A stretch of DNA of 64,000 nt from Gemmatirosa kalamazoonensis (GCF_000522985.1 NZ_CP007128.1:3828220-3892219); one strand, 5' to 3'. Numbered from the stretch's first letter, positions 9,417 through 18,450 are shown. Numbers and translations are program-made. Notes: a model not told the origin generated them from the letters alone.

Positions 9417-12053
9417 CTACTCGCCTCCGCCCTGCCAGGCCCCGCGCGCCACGCTCTCGAAGCGCGTGTACTGCTTGTGGAAGTACAGCGGCACCGACCC
9501 GATCGGGCCGTTGCGCTGCTTGCCGATGATCACCTCGGCCTTCCCCTCGATCGACGGGTCCTTGAGCTGGCCGTTCTCGCGCTCCGCGTAGACCTCCTCG
9601 CGGAACAGGAACATGATGAGGTCCGCGTCCTGCTCGATGGCGCCGGACTCGCGGAGGTCGGAGAGCACCGGGCGTCCCTTCTCCGAGCCCGCGCGCTGCT
9701 CGACGGCGCGCGAGAGCTGCGACAGCGCGACCACGGGGACGCTCAGCTCCTTCGCGAGCGCCTTGAGACCGCGCGAGATCGTGCTGACCTCCTGCTGCCG
9801 GTTCTCCATGCCGTTAGGCACGGTCATCAGCTGCAGGTAGTCCACCACGACGAGGTCGAGGCCGTGGTCGGCCTTCAGGCGCCGCGCCTTCGAGCGCATC
9901 TCCATGATCGAGATGCCGGGCGTGTCGTCGATGAACACCGGCGCGTGCGACAGGATGCCCGCCGCGCGCGCGAGCCGCGGGAAGTCGTCGTCGCGCAGGC
10001 GGCCCTTGCGCAGGGTCTGCGCGTCGATGCGCGCCTCGCTCGTGAGCATGCGCTGCACGAGCGAGTCCTTCGACATCTCGAGGGAGAAGAACGCGACGGT
10101 CTTCCGCTCGGTGATCGCGACGTGCTGGGCGATGTTGAGCGTGAACGCGGTGTTGTGCACGCACACGTCGTTCGCCACGAAATTGTGCGTGTCGGGGATC
10201 GTGAGGTCGTAGACCTGCTTCTCGCCGACCGACTCGATCGAGACGATCTCGTCCCAGTAGACGTCGCCCGCCGACAGCTCGCGCAGCTCGTCGTCGTGGA
10301 GCGCGAGCGCGAGCGCCGCGAGCCGCTCGCGCGTGGGAGCGCGAACGCCCGCGTGGACGTTGCTGGTCCCGCGCAGTCCCGCACGTCGCGCGAGCGACGC
10401 CCAGCTCTCGCGGCCCTTCGAGACGGCGATCCGGTCCCACACTTCCACCGGGACGAGGTCGCGGTTCGTCTGGTATCGCCGCCCATCGATGGCGGACACC
10501 GCGGCCGCGAGTGCCTCCTCCTTTCCGAAGATCCCGATCTCGCCAGCGAAGGTGCGGATCGCGCGCGCGTCGGTGATGTCGAGCTGCCACGCGCTGCGCC
10601 GCTCGTCGCCGTACTTCACCGCGCGCCGCCGCAGCGCCGCCACGACGCCGAAGCGGAGCAGCACGTGCTGCAGCTGATGCGCGAGCCGCTCGCTCACGGT
10701 CGAGTAGCCGAGCTGCGCCTGGCCGCTCGCGAGCACGGTCGCCCAGCCGTCCGTCGCGAACAGGCGGTTCACGAACAGTGCGAGCTGCTCGCGCGGCAGC
10801 GTGAAGACCGCCGCCGGGATGTGCTTCTCGTGCGCGCCGCAGCCCCATAGCCCGAGCGTCCTGAGCCAGCGCGTGAGCGCGCGCGGCGGTCGCACGTCCT
10901 CCGTCACCTGCACGCCGCCGAACTCGCGCGACGCGTCTCGAAAGTCGGCGAGCACGCGCTCGTCAGTGTTCGTGAAGCGCGGCGTCGTACCGGTCAGGCA
11001 GCCGTCGCCGAGCAGGTAGCCCAGCAGCCGGACCTCGGCGTCGCGCATCGATCGGTCGCCGAACACCGCGAGCTCGCGCGGCACCGCGATGCGCGTCCCG
11101 ACCGCGAGCTCGGCGAGCGGCCGCCACCCGTCCACCGTGCGGAACGGGTGCGTGATCGTCGTCTCGACGCTGCGGCCGAGCCGGGTGGTGACGCGGAACA
11201 CGGGCTTCACTCCGTCGTCGAAGCCGGCGCTCGGCTCCGTGAAGCGGAGGCGCCAATCGTCGCCTAACGTGAGCAGCCGCGCCTCGCCGGCGCGATAGAT
11301 CTCCTCGATCGTTCGCACGCTGCCGTCGGCGAGCACGATCTCCGTGTCGTGCGCGACGCACTTCCCCATCGACGGTCTCGCCGCGACGATCACGAGATCC
11401 GCCGGCTGGAACCCCGACGTCATCTCGTCGAGATCCTTGAACCCGCTCGGCACGCCGGTGATCGAGGTGCCGCTCTTGCTCTGCGCCTCGATGCGCTCCA
11501 TCGCGGGCCAGAGCAGCTCCTTGATGCGCGTGAAGCCGCGCGTGTCCTTCGCCTGCGCGATCTGGAAGATCTTCGACTCGGCCTCGTCGAGCAGCTCGCC
11601 CGCGAATCGCTGTCCCTCGAACGCCTCGCCGACGATGCTCGTCGAGACCTCGATGAGCCGCCGCAGCAGCGCCTTCTCGCGGACGATCTTCGCGTGGTAC
11701 TCCACGTTGCCCGACGTCGGCACGACGTCGAACAGGTAGCCGAGGTACTCCTTGCCGCCGCTGGCCTCCAGTTCGCCGCGGCGCATCAGCTCCTCGGAGA
11801 GCGTCAGCGGGTCGACGACCTCGCCGCGCTCGGTGACGGCCACCATCGCCCGGAAGATCCGGCGGTGCCCCTCCCGGTAGAACATCGTGTCGTCCACGTG
11901 CTCGGCGGCGCGCATGATCGCGTCCTGGTCGAGCAGCATGGCGCCGAGGACCGCCTGCTCGGCGTCCTCCGAGTAGGGGGGCCGCCGGTCCTTGTACGGA
12001 TCAACCCGGAGGCTGCTGGGCGCGATCGAGTATTCGACGGGCGAGTTTGACAT
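9417..12053 (-). CDS. dnaB: Replicative DNA helicase DnaB containing an intein
   Basis: Hexameric helicase that unwinds DNA at the replication fork. The precursor has 878 residues, of which 232-634 are an intein; the spliced helicase would be 475 residues, normal for DnaB. The N-terminal domain (PPYSEDAEQAVLGAMLLD) is followed by the RecA-like ATPase. Walker A, ARPSMGK/TAFTLN, is split by the intein just after the catalytic Lys. Walker B is LDLVVVDYLQLM, and SRAVEQRAG plus LSDLRESGAIEQDAD follow. ATG at 12053 lies inside the 3' end of the upstream uracil-DNA glycosylase gene (53-bp overlap), and no better start is seen. It ends the yicC-dnaB run. Confidence 0.97.
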   Translation of the reverse strand: MSNSPVEYSIAPSSLRVDPYKDRRPPYSEDAEQAVLGAMLLDQDAIMRAAEHVDDTMFYREGHRRIFRAMVAVTERGEVVDPLTLSEELMRRGELEASGGKEYLGYLFDVVPTSGNVEYHAKIVREKALLRRLIEVSTSIVGEAFEGQRFAGELLDEAESKIFQIAQAKDTRGFTRIKELLWPAMERIEAQSKSGTSITGVPSGFKDLDEMTSGFQPADLVIVAARPSMGKCVAHDTEIVLADGSVRTIEEIYRAGEARLLTLGDDWRLRFTEPSAGFDDGVKPVFRVTTRLGRSVETTITHPFRTVDGWRPLAELAVGTRIAVPRELAVFGDRSMRDAEVRLLGYLLGDGCLTGTTPRFTNTDERVLADFRDASREFGGVQVTEDVRPPRALTRWLRTLGLWGCGAHEKHIPAAVFTLPREQLALFVNRLFATDGWATVLASGQAQLGYSTVSERLAHQLQHVLLRFGVVAALRRRAVKYGDERRSAWQLDITDARAIRTFAGEIGIFGKEEALAAAVSAIDGRRYQTNRDLVPVEVWDRIAVSKGRESWASLARRAGLRGTSNVHAGVRAPTRERLAALALALHDDELRELSAGDVYWDEIVSIESVGEKQVYDLTIPDTHNFVANDVCVHNTAFTLNIAQHVAITERKTVAFFSLEMSKDSLVQRMLTSEARIDAQTLRKGRLRDDDFPRLARAAGILSHAPVFIDDTPGISIMEMRSKARRLKADHGLDLVVVDYLQLMTVPNGMENRQQEVSTISRGLKALAKELSVPVVALSQLSRAVEQRAGSEKGRPVLSDLRESGAIEQDADLIMFLFREEVYAERENGQLKDPSIEGKAEVIIGKQRNGPIGSVPLYFHKQYTRFESVARGAWQGGGE
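10152..11360 (-). other. DnaB intein with LAGLIDADG homing endonuclease
   Basis: A 403-residue in-frame insertion at the Walker A lysine of DnaB. Block A is CVAHDTEIVLADGSV with the N-terminal nucleophile Cys232. Block B has TTITHPFRTVDGW with the conserved TxxH. The two LAGLIDADG helices are LLGYLLGDG and FVNRLFATDGW. Block F is VYDLTIPDTHNFVANDV and block G ends VHN, so the terminal Asn634 precedes the +1 extein Thr. The penultimate His is present. All splicing residues look intact. Its base composition and its TTA-GGC codon pair (11262-11268) match the host, suggesting long residence rather than recent arrival. Confidence 0.95.
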
Positions 12054-13050
12054 CTTCCCAGGTGGGACGCTTCCAGGCTTCGTTCCGCAGGAGCGCGGCG
12101 GGATGATACGTCGCGACGAGCGGGATCCCGTGGTAGCGATGCACCTGGCCTCGCAGCTTCGTGATCCCGAGCTTCGTGCCGAGGAGCGTCTGCGCTGCGA
12201 AGTTGCCGACGGTGAGGATCACCTTCGGCCGGATCAGCTCGAGCTGACGAACGAGGTAGGGAGAGCACGCCTCGACCTCGTTCTCCTCCGGGTTGCGGTT
12301 CCCCGGCGGCCGGTGCTTCAGAACGTTGCAGATGAACACGTCCTCCCGGCTCAAACTAATGGCCGCCAGGATCTTGGTAAGGAGCTGTCCGGCCGCCCCC
12401 ACGAACGCGAGCCCGGACGCGTCCTCGTCCCCCCCCGGCGCCTCGCCGACGACCACGAGGTCGGCGTTCGGGTTCCCCTGGCCGGGGACCGGGTTCTTCG
12501 CCGTCCGGTAGAGCGGACAGCGTGTGCAGCCGGCGACGGTCTGGGCGATGTCGTCCAGCGTCGCGAGATGGTCCATGGGGCCGCCGAACAGCCCCGCCAT
12601 CGACTCGCCGACGACGATGCCCGTCGGCGCATCGACCCCGTCGATCCGCCAGCGCGAGGCGTCCGGACGAGCGACCGGCGTCGGCGCCGCCTCCGGCACG
12701 CCGGTCGGCGTGGCCGCGGCGCCCGGCGCGGGACTCGGCGCCATCCCTTCGTTCGGCTGCTCCGCGGCCCGCGGCGGGACGTCGGCCGCGCGCAGCGTCG
12801 CGCGCCAGTCGCCGGCGGCGGCCGCCGCCTCGTCGATCGCCGGCGGCTCGGGAGCGGCAGCCGGCGGAGTGTGGGGCGGCGCGGGTGCGGGAGCCGGCGG
12901 CGGAGCGGGTCGATCCGCGGCGGCGCCGCGTGCGCCGAGCACCGACATGACCTCGTCGACGCTCATGCCGTCGAGCACCAGCTCGCTCTCGCCGAGCTCC
13001 TTGCGTTGCTCCAGGTAGCGCCGCAGCGCCTCGCGGGCCTCTCGCGACAT
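12001..13050 (-). CDS. Type-4 uracil-DNA glycosylase (iron-sulfur)
   Basis: Removes uracil arising from cytosine deamination. The C-terminal ~210 residues form a family-4 UDG: CTRCPLYRT supplies two of the four Fe-S cysteines, VVVGEAPGGDEDASGLAFVG and AGQLL form the active-site region, FICNVLKHRPPGNRNP and a Cys at VEACSPYL follow, and ATYHPAALLR carries the C-terminal His. A Pro/Ala-rich linker at about residues 45-130 joins an N-terminal helix (REALRRYLEQRKELGESELV). At 349 residues it is longer than the usual ~200 because of this extension. It ends inside the dnaB coding start. Confidence 0.92.
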   Translation of the reverse strand: MSREAREALRRYLEQRKELGESELVLDGMSVDEVMSVLGARGAAADRPAPPPAPAPAPPHTPPAAAPEPPAIDEAAAAAGDWRATLRAADVPPRAAEQPNEGMAPSPAPGAAATPTGVPEAAPTPVARPDASRWRIDGVDAPTGIVVGESMAGLFGGPMDHLATLDDIAQTVAGCTRCPLYRTAKNPVPGQGNPNADLVVVGEAPGGDEDASGLAFVGAAGQLLTKILAAISLSREDVFICNVLKHRPPGNRNPEENEVEACSPYLVRQLELIRPKVILTVGNFAAQTLLGTKLGITKLRGQVHRYHGIPLVATYHPAALLRNEAWKRPTWEDVKLARRILDRAQQPPG

Positions 13051-13058
13051 GGCCGTCG

Positions 13059-14291
13059 TCAGTCTCCAGCGGCGAGCGAAGCGTCGGCGTCGGAGCCGCG
13101 CAGCAGCGCCTCGACGCGGTCGAGGATCGCGTCGGCGACGTCGCGCTTCGGCAGCAGCGTCAGCGCCTCCTCCGCGTCGCGCGACACGAACGTCACGCGG
13201 TTGGTCTCCACGCCGAACCCGGCGCCGGGCTCGGTCGCGTCGTTCAGGACGATCAGGTCCACGCCCTTGCTCGCCAGCTTCGCGCGCGCGTTAGGCAGCG
13301 CGTCGTGCGTCTCCAGCGCGAAGCCGACGATCACCGCGCCCGGCCGCCGGCGCGCACGCGTGGACGCGAGGATGTCCGCCGTCGGCTCCAGCTCGATCGC
13401 ACGCGCGCCGGCGCCGCGCTTGATCTTCGCCTCGGCGACGCGCGCCGGCCGGAAGTCCGACGGCGCGGCGGCCATCACGAGCGCGTCCGCGTTAGGCAGC
13501 TCGCCGGCGACCGCGTCGGCCATCTCCTGCGTCGACTCCACCCGCAGCACGCGAACGCCGGCGGGCGTCGGCACGGCGAGCGGGCCGGCGATCAGCGTCA
13601 CGTCGGCGCCGCGCCGCCATGCCGCGTCCGCGATCGCGACGCCCATCCGTCCGCTGCTGTGGTTGGAGATGAAGCGCACCGGGTCGATCGCCTCGCGCGT
13701 GGGCCCCGCGGTCACGAGCACGCGCTTGCCGGCGAGCGCCGCGCGCGGCTCCAGCTGCCGCGCGACGTGCGCGAGGATCGTCTCCGGCTCGGGCATGCGG
13801 CCCGGCCCACTTCCCTCGCCCGCGGCGAGCGGGCCCTCGTCCGGGTCGAGCACGGTGTAGCCGAGCGCGCGCGCGCGCTCGGCGTTGGCGCGCACCTGCT
13901 GATGCGCCCACATGCGGTCGTTCATCGCCGGTACGAGCAGCACCGGCGCCGTCGTGGCGAGCAGACACGCCGAGAGCAGGTCGTCGGCATGGCCGTGCAC
14001 GGCGCGCGCGAGGAAGTCCGCCGTGCACGGCGCGACCACGACCGCCTCCGCCGCGCGCGCGAGCTTGATGTGGTCCAGAGCGCGCCCCACGCCCAACAGA
14101 TCCACATGCACGGGCCGGCCGGTGAGCGCCTCGAGCGTGACCGCGCCGACGAACTCGGTCGCGGCGCGCGTCATCACGACGTCGACGACCGCGCCACCCT
14201 GCGACAGCAGCCGAGCGAGCCACGCCGCCTTGTACGCGGCGATGCCCCCGGTGATGCCTAACAGGACGCGGCGGCCGTCGAACGGGCGCAT
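13059..14291 (-). CDS. coaBC: Bifunctional phosphopantothenoylcysteine decarboxylase/synthase
   Basis: Two consecutive steps of coenzyme A synthesis: CoaB joins 4'-phosphopantothenate and cysteine using CTP, and flavin-dependent CoaC decarboxylates the product. The 410-residue protein begins with the CoaC half (GRRVLLGITGGIAAYKA, APCTADFLA, PAMNDRMW) and continues with the CoaB half from about residue 190 (KRVLVTAGPTREAIDPVRF, SNHSSGRMG, DFRPARVAEAKIKR with the conserved Lys). ATG at 14289-14291 was preferred over an upstream in-frame start because it directly precedes the flavoprotein fold. Confidence 0.96.
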   Translation of the reverse strand: MRPFDGRRVLLGITGGIAAYKAAWLARLLSQGGAVVDVVMTRAATEFVGAVTLEALTGRPVHVDLLGVGRALDHIKLARAAEAVVVAPCTADFLARAVHGHADDLLSACLLATTAPVLLVPAMNDRMWAHQQVRANAERARALGYTVLDPDEGPLAAGEGSGPGRMPEPETILAHVARQLEPRAALAGKRVLVTAGPTREAIDPVRFISNHSSGRMGVAIADAAWRRGADVTLIAGPLAVPTPAGVRVLRVESTQEMADAVAGELPNADALVMAAAPSDFRPARVAEAKIKRGAGARAIELEPTADILASTRARRRPGAVIVGFALETHDALPNARAKLASKGVDLIVLNDATEPGAGFGVETNRVTFVSRDAEEALTLLPKRDVADAILDRVEALLRGSDADASLAAGD

Positions 14292-14294
14292 TAC

Positions 14295-14400
14295 TTCGAG
14301 GGCAAGAGGGCAGGAGGGCACCAGGGCCGGAGGGGCTGAGAGGCGATAGCTCCTGCCCTCGCGCGTTTCGCGCGCGCCCTCCTGCCCTCCTGCCCTGGAA
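14295..14400. repeat. Long inverted repeat with 8-bp repeat arms, rpoZ-coaBC spacer
   Basis: Two 25-bp arms (14295-14319 and 14376-14400) are inverted copies with about 23 of 25 matches. Each is made of tandem AGGGCAGG-type octamers. The interior holds further partial copies and a small GCGCG-TTT-CGCGC hairpin. In transcription direction the structure starts one base after the rpoZ TAA and ends four bases before the coaBC ATG. It belongs to the stop-anchored hairpin set described under findings. Confidence 0.8.
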
Positions 14401-14401
14401 C

Positions 14402-14614
14402 TTACTCGCCGCCGCGCCGCCGCGGGACGATGCGGTAGTCGAGATGGTCGCTCGAGAGCTCCTCGAGGGCGCGCGTCGTGAGCTTCTTCTCCCCCGACCG
14501 GCCCGGGACGCGCGGGAACTCGTTCAGCACGCGCGCGTACTTCGCCGCCACCAGCACGGCCAGGTACTTGTTCGTCGGCTCCTTCGCGATGTCCTTCGGC
14601 GTGAAGACCTGCAT
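14402..14614 (-). CDS. rpoZ: RNA polymerase omega subunit
   Basis: Small RNA polymerase subunit that helps assemble and stabilise the beta' subunit. The 70-residue product has the family core MQVFTPKDIAKEPTNKYLAV, then VAAKYARVLNE and KLTTRALEEL. It lies 2 nt downstream of gmk, and gmk-rpoZ-coaBC order is widely conserved, which supports the identification despite the small size. ATG at 14612-14614. Confidence 0.92.
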   Translation of the reverse strand: MQVFTPKDIAKEPTNKYLAVLVAAKYARVLNEFPRVPGRSGEKKLTTRALEELSSDHLDYRIVPRRRGGE

Positions 14615-14616
14615 GA

Positions 14617-15264
14617 TCAGCTCACTGATGTGTGGTGGTCGAGCCGCTGCCCCAGCTCGGAGAGCAGCTCGGCGATCTGGGCGTCGAGCGCGTGAATGCG
14701 ATCCCGCCGCGCGCTCTCGGCGTCGATGATGGACCCCACCTGCCGCACCGCGGTGTCGAGGTCCTCGTTGATGATGACGTAGTCGTACTCGTGCACGGCC
14801 GCGATCTCGTCGCGCGCGTTGCGCAGCCGCCGCGCGATCGACTCCGCGCTGTCGGTCGACCGCGCGGACAGCCGCTCGTACAGCACGCGCGCGTTCGGCG
14901 GCAGCACGAACACCAGCACCGACTCGGGAAACGCCGCGGCGAACTTGCGGGCGCCCTGCGGGTCGATGTCCATGATCACATGCCGCCCCGTGTCGAGCAC
15001 GCGCTTCACCTCGCTCCGCAGCGTGCCGTACAGGTTCCCGTGCACCTCGGCGTACTCGGCGAACTCGCCGCGGTCGATGCGCGCGAGGAACTCCTCGACG
15101 GGCATGAAGTGATAGTCGACGCCGTTCTGCTCGCGGCCGCGCGGCGCGCGCGTCGTGCACGACACCGAATACCCCACGTCGCCCCGTTCGGCGAGCAGTC
15201 GGCGCGCGATGGTCGTCTTGCCGCCGCCGGACGGCGACGAGAGGATCAGCGGGAACGGCTTCAC
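14617..15264 (-). CDS. gmk: Guanylate kinase
   Basis: Phosphorylates GMP to GDP. The 215-residue product has the P-loop ILSSPSGGGKTTIARRL, the GMP-binding SCTTRAPRGREQNGVDYHF, the MDIDPQGARK loop, and LEAD-equivalent residues in the RLSARSTDSAESIARRL lid. The start is GTG at 15262-15264, overlapping the yicC TGA as GTGA. Part of yicC-gmk-rpoZ-coaBC, a common bacterial cluster. Confidence 0.96.
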   Translation of the reverse strand: MKPFPLILSSPSGGGKTTIARRLLAERGDVGYSVSCTTRAPRGREQNGVDYHFMPVEEFLARIDRGEFAEYAEVHGNLYGTLRSEVKRVLDTGRHVIMDIDPQGARKFAAAFPESVLVFVLPPNARVLYERLSARSTDSAESIARRLRNARDEIAAVHEYDYVIINEDLDTAVRQVGSIIDAESARRDRIHALDAQIAELLSELGQRLDHHTSVS

Positions 15265-16145
15265 TCGACGTTCTCCACCTGCTCGCGCACCCGCTCCAGC
15301 TCCTCCTTCACGAGCACGACGTCGTGCAGCATGGGCGCGTCGTTCGCCTTGCTGCCGGTGGTGTTCGCCTCGCGCAGCATCTCCTGCAGGAGGAAGCCGA
15401 GCCGCTTCCCCACCGGCTCGGCGGTGCCGTCGGTGAGCGCGGCGCGGAACGCGGCGACGTGCATGCGGAAGCGGTCGATCTCCTCGCTCACGTCGAGCCG
15501 GTCGGCGAGGATCGCCAGCTCCTGCGCGACGCGCTGCTCGTCCACGGCGATGCCCGCGGCCAGCTCGCGCACGTTCGTCCGCAGTCGCTCGCGCTGCTCG
15601 GCCAGGCGCGCCGGCGCGCGCTCGGCGATGCGGGCGTACGCCGCCTCCAACGTCGCGATCCGATCGAGCAGCACCGAGGCCACGCGCGCCCCTTCCTCGC
15701 GCCGCGTCGCATCGAGCGCGGTCGTCGCCTGCTCGACGATCGCCAGCAGCTCCGGCGCGGTCCCTTCGGGCTCGTCGGCGCCGCCCTCGGTGCGAAGCAC
15801 GTCCGGCAGGCGGAGCACCGTCGCGACGTCGATCGTGCGGTCCAGGCCGTGCCGGTCGGCGAGCGCGCGGAGCTGCGTGACGTAGCCCGCGAAGCGCTCC
15901 TCGTCCACGACGGCGGCCGTCCGGGTCTCGGGGTCGCGATCGGCGCGGGCGAACAGCGTGACGTGCCCGCGGGCCACGCGCTGGCGCAGCAGCTCGCGCA
16001 CCTCGCCCTCCCAGCGGCCGAGCGACGACGGCAGCTTGATCGACGGGTTGAAGAACCGGTGGTTCACCGTCCGCAGCTCGACGCTCACGCGCAGGGTGCC
16101 CACTCGGCCTTCCGCGGCCCCGAATCCGGTCATGCTCCGTATCAT
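15261..16145 (-). CDS. yicC: YicC family endoribonuclease
   Basis: YicC proteins are endoribonucleases implicated in RNA turnover in E. coli and B. subtilis. The 294-residue product begins with the diagnostic MIRSMTGFG and has SVELRTVNHRFF, a central helical region (residues about 80-210), and the DUF1732-type C-terminus GKRLGFLLQEMLREANTTG followed by SKANDAPM. ATG at 16143-16145. It is the first gene of a run reaching dnaB, and a strong promoter sits just upstream. Confidence 0.93.
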   Translation of the reverse strand: MIRSMTGFGAAEGRVGTLRVSVELRTVNHRFFNPSIKLPSSLGRWEGEVRELLRQRVARGHVTLFARADRDPETRTAAVVDEERFAGYVTQLRALADRHGLDRTIDVATVLRLPDVLRTEGGADEPEGTAPELLAIVEQATTALDATRREEGARVASVLLDRIATLEAAYARIAERAPARLAEQRERLRTNVRELAAGIAVDEQRVAQELAILADRLDVSEEIDRFRMHVAAFRAALTDGTAEPVGKRLGFLLQEMLREANTTGSKANDAPMLHDVVLVKEELERVREQVENVE

Positions 16146-16157
16146 GGCGAGCCGGGT

Positions 16158-16186
16158 AAGTTATTGAGCCGCAACGATCTCGTCAA
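16158..16186 (-). promoter_or_regulatory. Strong sigma70-type promoter upstream of yicC
   Basis: The minus strand reads TTGACG (16181-16186), an exactly 17-bp spacer, then TAACTT (16158-16163), 12 nt before the yicC ATG. Expected transcription start is near 16151, giving a very short leader. It lies between the receptor-like gene stop and yicC and probably drives yicC-gmk-rpoZ-coaBC and perhaps the glycosylase and dnaB genes. Confidence 0.6.
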
Positions 16187-16206
16187 TGCGACCCGGTGCG
16201 CCGCGG

Positions 16207-18450
16207 TCAGTTCCAGAACGTCCACCGCACGCCGTAGTAGTTGATCGGACCGGGCATCCGCAGCCCCGGCACGACCTCGTACGGGCGGTTGAGCGCGTTG
16301 CGCAGCTGGTAGCTCAGCACCCCGCTCTGGATGCGGATCTCGAGCTGCAGGGTGAGCACGTTCGCCGCCGGCGCGCACACTTCGAGGTCGCACAGCAGCG
16401 CCCCCTCGGTGTTCGGCGCTGGGGTGATCGGGAAGCGCACGCGGCTCCGGTACTCGTCGATGGCGGCGAACTTGAAGCCGAAGTTGCCGCTCGGGAACCG
16501 GCCGAGCCAGTTCGTGAGCACGCCGACCTCGCTCCGGAGCTGGAGCTGCGGGCGGTAGGCCCCGCCCGCCTGGCTCCACGCCAGGCCCCCGAGGTCCACG
16601 TAGACGTCCTTCCACACCGGACCGCGGGCGCCGAACGTCACGCCGGTCGCTGCCGTGGAATCGGCGGCGGCGATGGCCCGCTCGCAGCCGCCGGCCGGCA
16701 GCGTGAGACAGCCATAGGTGCGGAGCGGCGGCACCGTGTCGGCGCCGCGTCGCACGACGCCGCCGCTGAGCCACATCCGGCCGAGTCGGAGCGCCGCCTC
16801 CAGGCGGAGCGTCGTGGCGCCCTTGCTCGACGCGACCGTGTCGACGGCCGTGCCGGTGTCGTGCGGCGCCAGGCCGGGAAGCGTCCGCGACTCGCGGCTG
16901 GCGGAGCCGAGCAGCGAGAACCACGGCAACGGCGAGAGCCGCGCCGACACGTCGACGCGCGAGGCGCGCCAGGGCGGCAGGGCGACGCCGCCCGGGACGT
17001 CCGTCGTCTTCGTGATGACCGAGTCGACCGTCCCACCCTCGACCCGCCGCTGCTGGATGCGGCGATGCACCCGCGGCACGAGCGCGGAGTCCACCACGAG
17101 GCCACCCACGGCGCCCTTCTCGCCGAACACCGAGACGGAGAACAGCCGCGAGTCGTACGACGCGCGCACCGCCGGCGAGTTCAGCATCTCGCCGGCGACC
17201 GTGCGCAGGCGATCGGTGGCCGAGAGCCGAACGCCGCCGAGCCTGTAGCCACCGGTGAGCACGTACTGACGGCGCGAGAACGTGCTGTCGGCACGCAAGG
17301 TGTCTACCGAGACGACCACGTTCACCGGCGGTGTCGGCGCGAACGTCGTGTCGAGCGAGAGGAGCGCAGTCGTGGCGAGGCGCTGGCTCGCGGCGTTCGC
17401 GATCGCCTGCAGCCATGGCCCTCGCCCGTCCGGGTCCCCGTACGCGATGCGCAGCTGCGTGTCGTTTCGCCGCGACTCGAAGTTCGGCAGCACTTCCTGC
17501 TGATCCTCGAAGCGCAGCGTCGGATCGCGGCTGCGGTCGAGGCGATTCAACGTGGCGTCGACGCTCCACAGGCCGCGTGCCCAACCGACGCGGGCGAGCG
17601 CGTCGAGCACCGTGCCGCCGCCGCCGACGCGGCGGTTGCGCGACCCGGTGCCGAACTGCTGCACGCCGACCTGCGCGTCGAAGCCGCTGCCGAAGCGACG
17701 GCCGTAGAAGAAGCGATAGAGGTTCGTGTCCTCGTCGCCGGTGAACGCGTCGACGCGCGTGTACGGCGTCGTGTTGCGCACCGTCCACGTGCGGAGATGC
17801 ACGCGCAGCTCGCCCGCGGCACGCTCGATCGTCACCTCGTCGATGTTCGCGAGCTGGATGTCGCCGACGTCGCGCACGCCCCCGGCCCGCGGATCGAGCG
17901 CGTCGAGCTCCACGCCGTCGCGGAACACGCGCACGCGCGTCGCGTCGCCGAGGTACGCGGCCGTCTGCGCGGACGCGATCCAGCCGGAGCGGAACATCGT
18001 CACGCCCGGGACGCGCTCCAGCAGGTCGGAGAGGTTGATCGCGCCGGTGGTCAGCACGGAGTCGCGCGTCCACCGGTACAGCGGCCCGACGCCGATGTCG
18101 TTAGGCACCTCGGCGCGGGCGATGGGCGCCTGGATGCTGTCGCGGCGCACCCGCGTCTTCAGCGTGTCGGGCACGCCGCGCACCGAGTCGATGCCGGCGC
18201 GCCGCGTGGTATCGACGGCGGCCGGCGCGGCGACGGTCACCGAGTCGCGCTTCGTGCGCACCGTGTCGGGCCTCGCCGGACGCCGCAGCGTGTCGCCGGG
18301 CTGCTGCGGGCGGCGCACCGTGTCGGCGGGCACCGGCGGCTGCGGCCGCGTGGGCTGGGCGACGAGCCCGACGGCGATGATCACCTGCAAAACGGCCCCG
18401 GCCACGAGGCCGAGGCCGGAGCGTGCGAGTCGTGCGAACGTGCCCGTCAG
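16207..18450 (-). CDS. TonB-dependent-receptor-like outer-membrane protein
   Basis: Predicted outer-membrane barrel with an N-terminal plug. From the proposed start it has about 747 residues: a signal peptide (ARSGLGLVAGAVLQVIIAVG), a proline/arginine-rich periplasmic stretch repeating D-T-V/L-R-R units (about residues 30-105), a plug with INLSDLLERVPGV, and a long barrel ending in alternating aromatic strands (YGVRWTFWN at the end). No obvious TonB box is visible and the substrate is unknown. No ATG or GTG fits; a CTG at 18448-18450 lies 5 nt after GGGAGG and overlaps the pepA TGA, so it is taken as the start with caution. Confidence 0.72.
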   Translation of the reverse strand: MTGTFARLARSGLGLVAGAVLQVIIAVGLVAQPTRPQPPVPADTVRRPQQPGDTLRRPARPDTVRTKRDSVTVAAPAAVDTTRRAGIDSVRGVPDTLKTRVRRDSIQAPIARAEVPNDIGVGPLYRWTRDSVLTTGAINLSDLLERVPGVTMFRSGWIASAQTAAYLGDATRVRVFRDGVELDALDPRAGGVRDVGDIQLANIDEVTIERAAGELRVHLRTWTVRNTTPYTRVDAFTGDEDTNLYRFFYGRRFGSGFDAQVGVQQFGTGSRNRRVGGGGTVLDALARVGWARGLWSVDATLNRLDRSRDPTLRFEDQQEVLPNFESRRNDTQLRIAYGDPDGRGPWLQAIANAASQRLATTALLSLDTTFAPTPPVNVVVSVDTLRADSTFSRRQYVLTGGYRLGGVRLSATDRLRTVAGEMLNSPAVRASYDSRLFSVSVFGEKGAVGGLVVDSALVPRVHRRIQQRRVEGGTVDSVITKTTDVPGGVALPPWRASRVDVSARLSPLPWFSLLGSASRESRTLPGLAPHDTGTAVDTVASSKGATTLRLEAALRLGRMWLSGGVVRRGADTVPPLRTYGCLTLPAGGCERAIAAADSTAATGVTFGARGPVWKDVYVDLGGLAWSQAGGAYRPQLQLRSEVGVLTNWLGRFPSGNFGFKFAAIDEYRSRVRFPITPAPNTEGALLCDLEVCAPAANVLTLQLEIRIQSGVLSYQLRNALNRPYEVVPGLRMPGPINYYGVRWTFWN

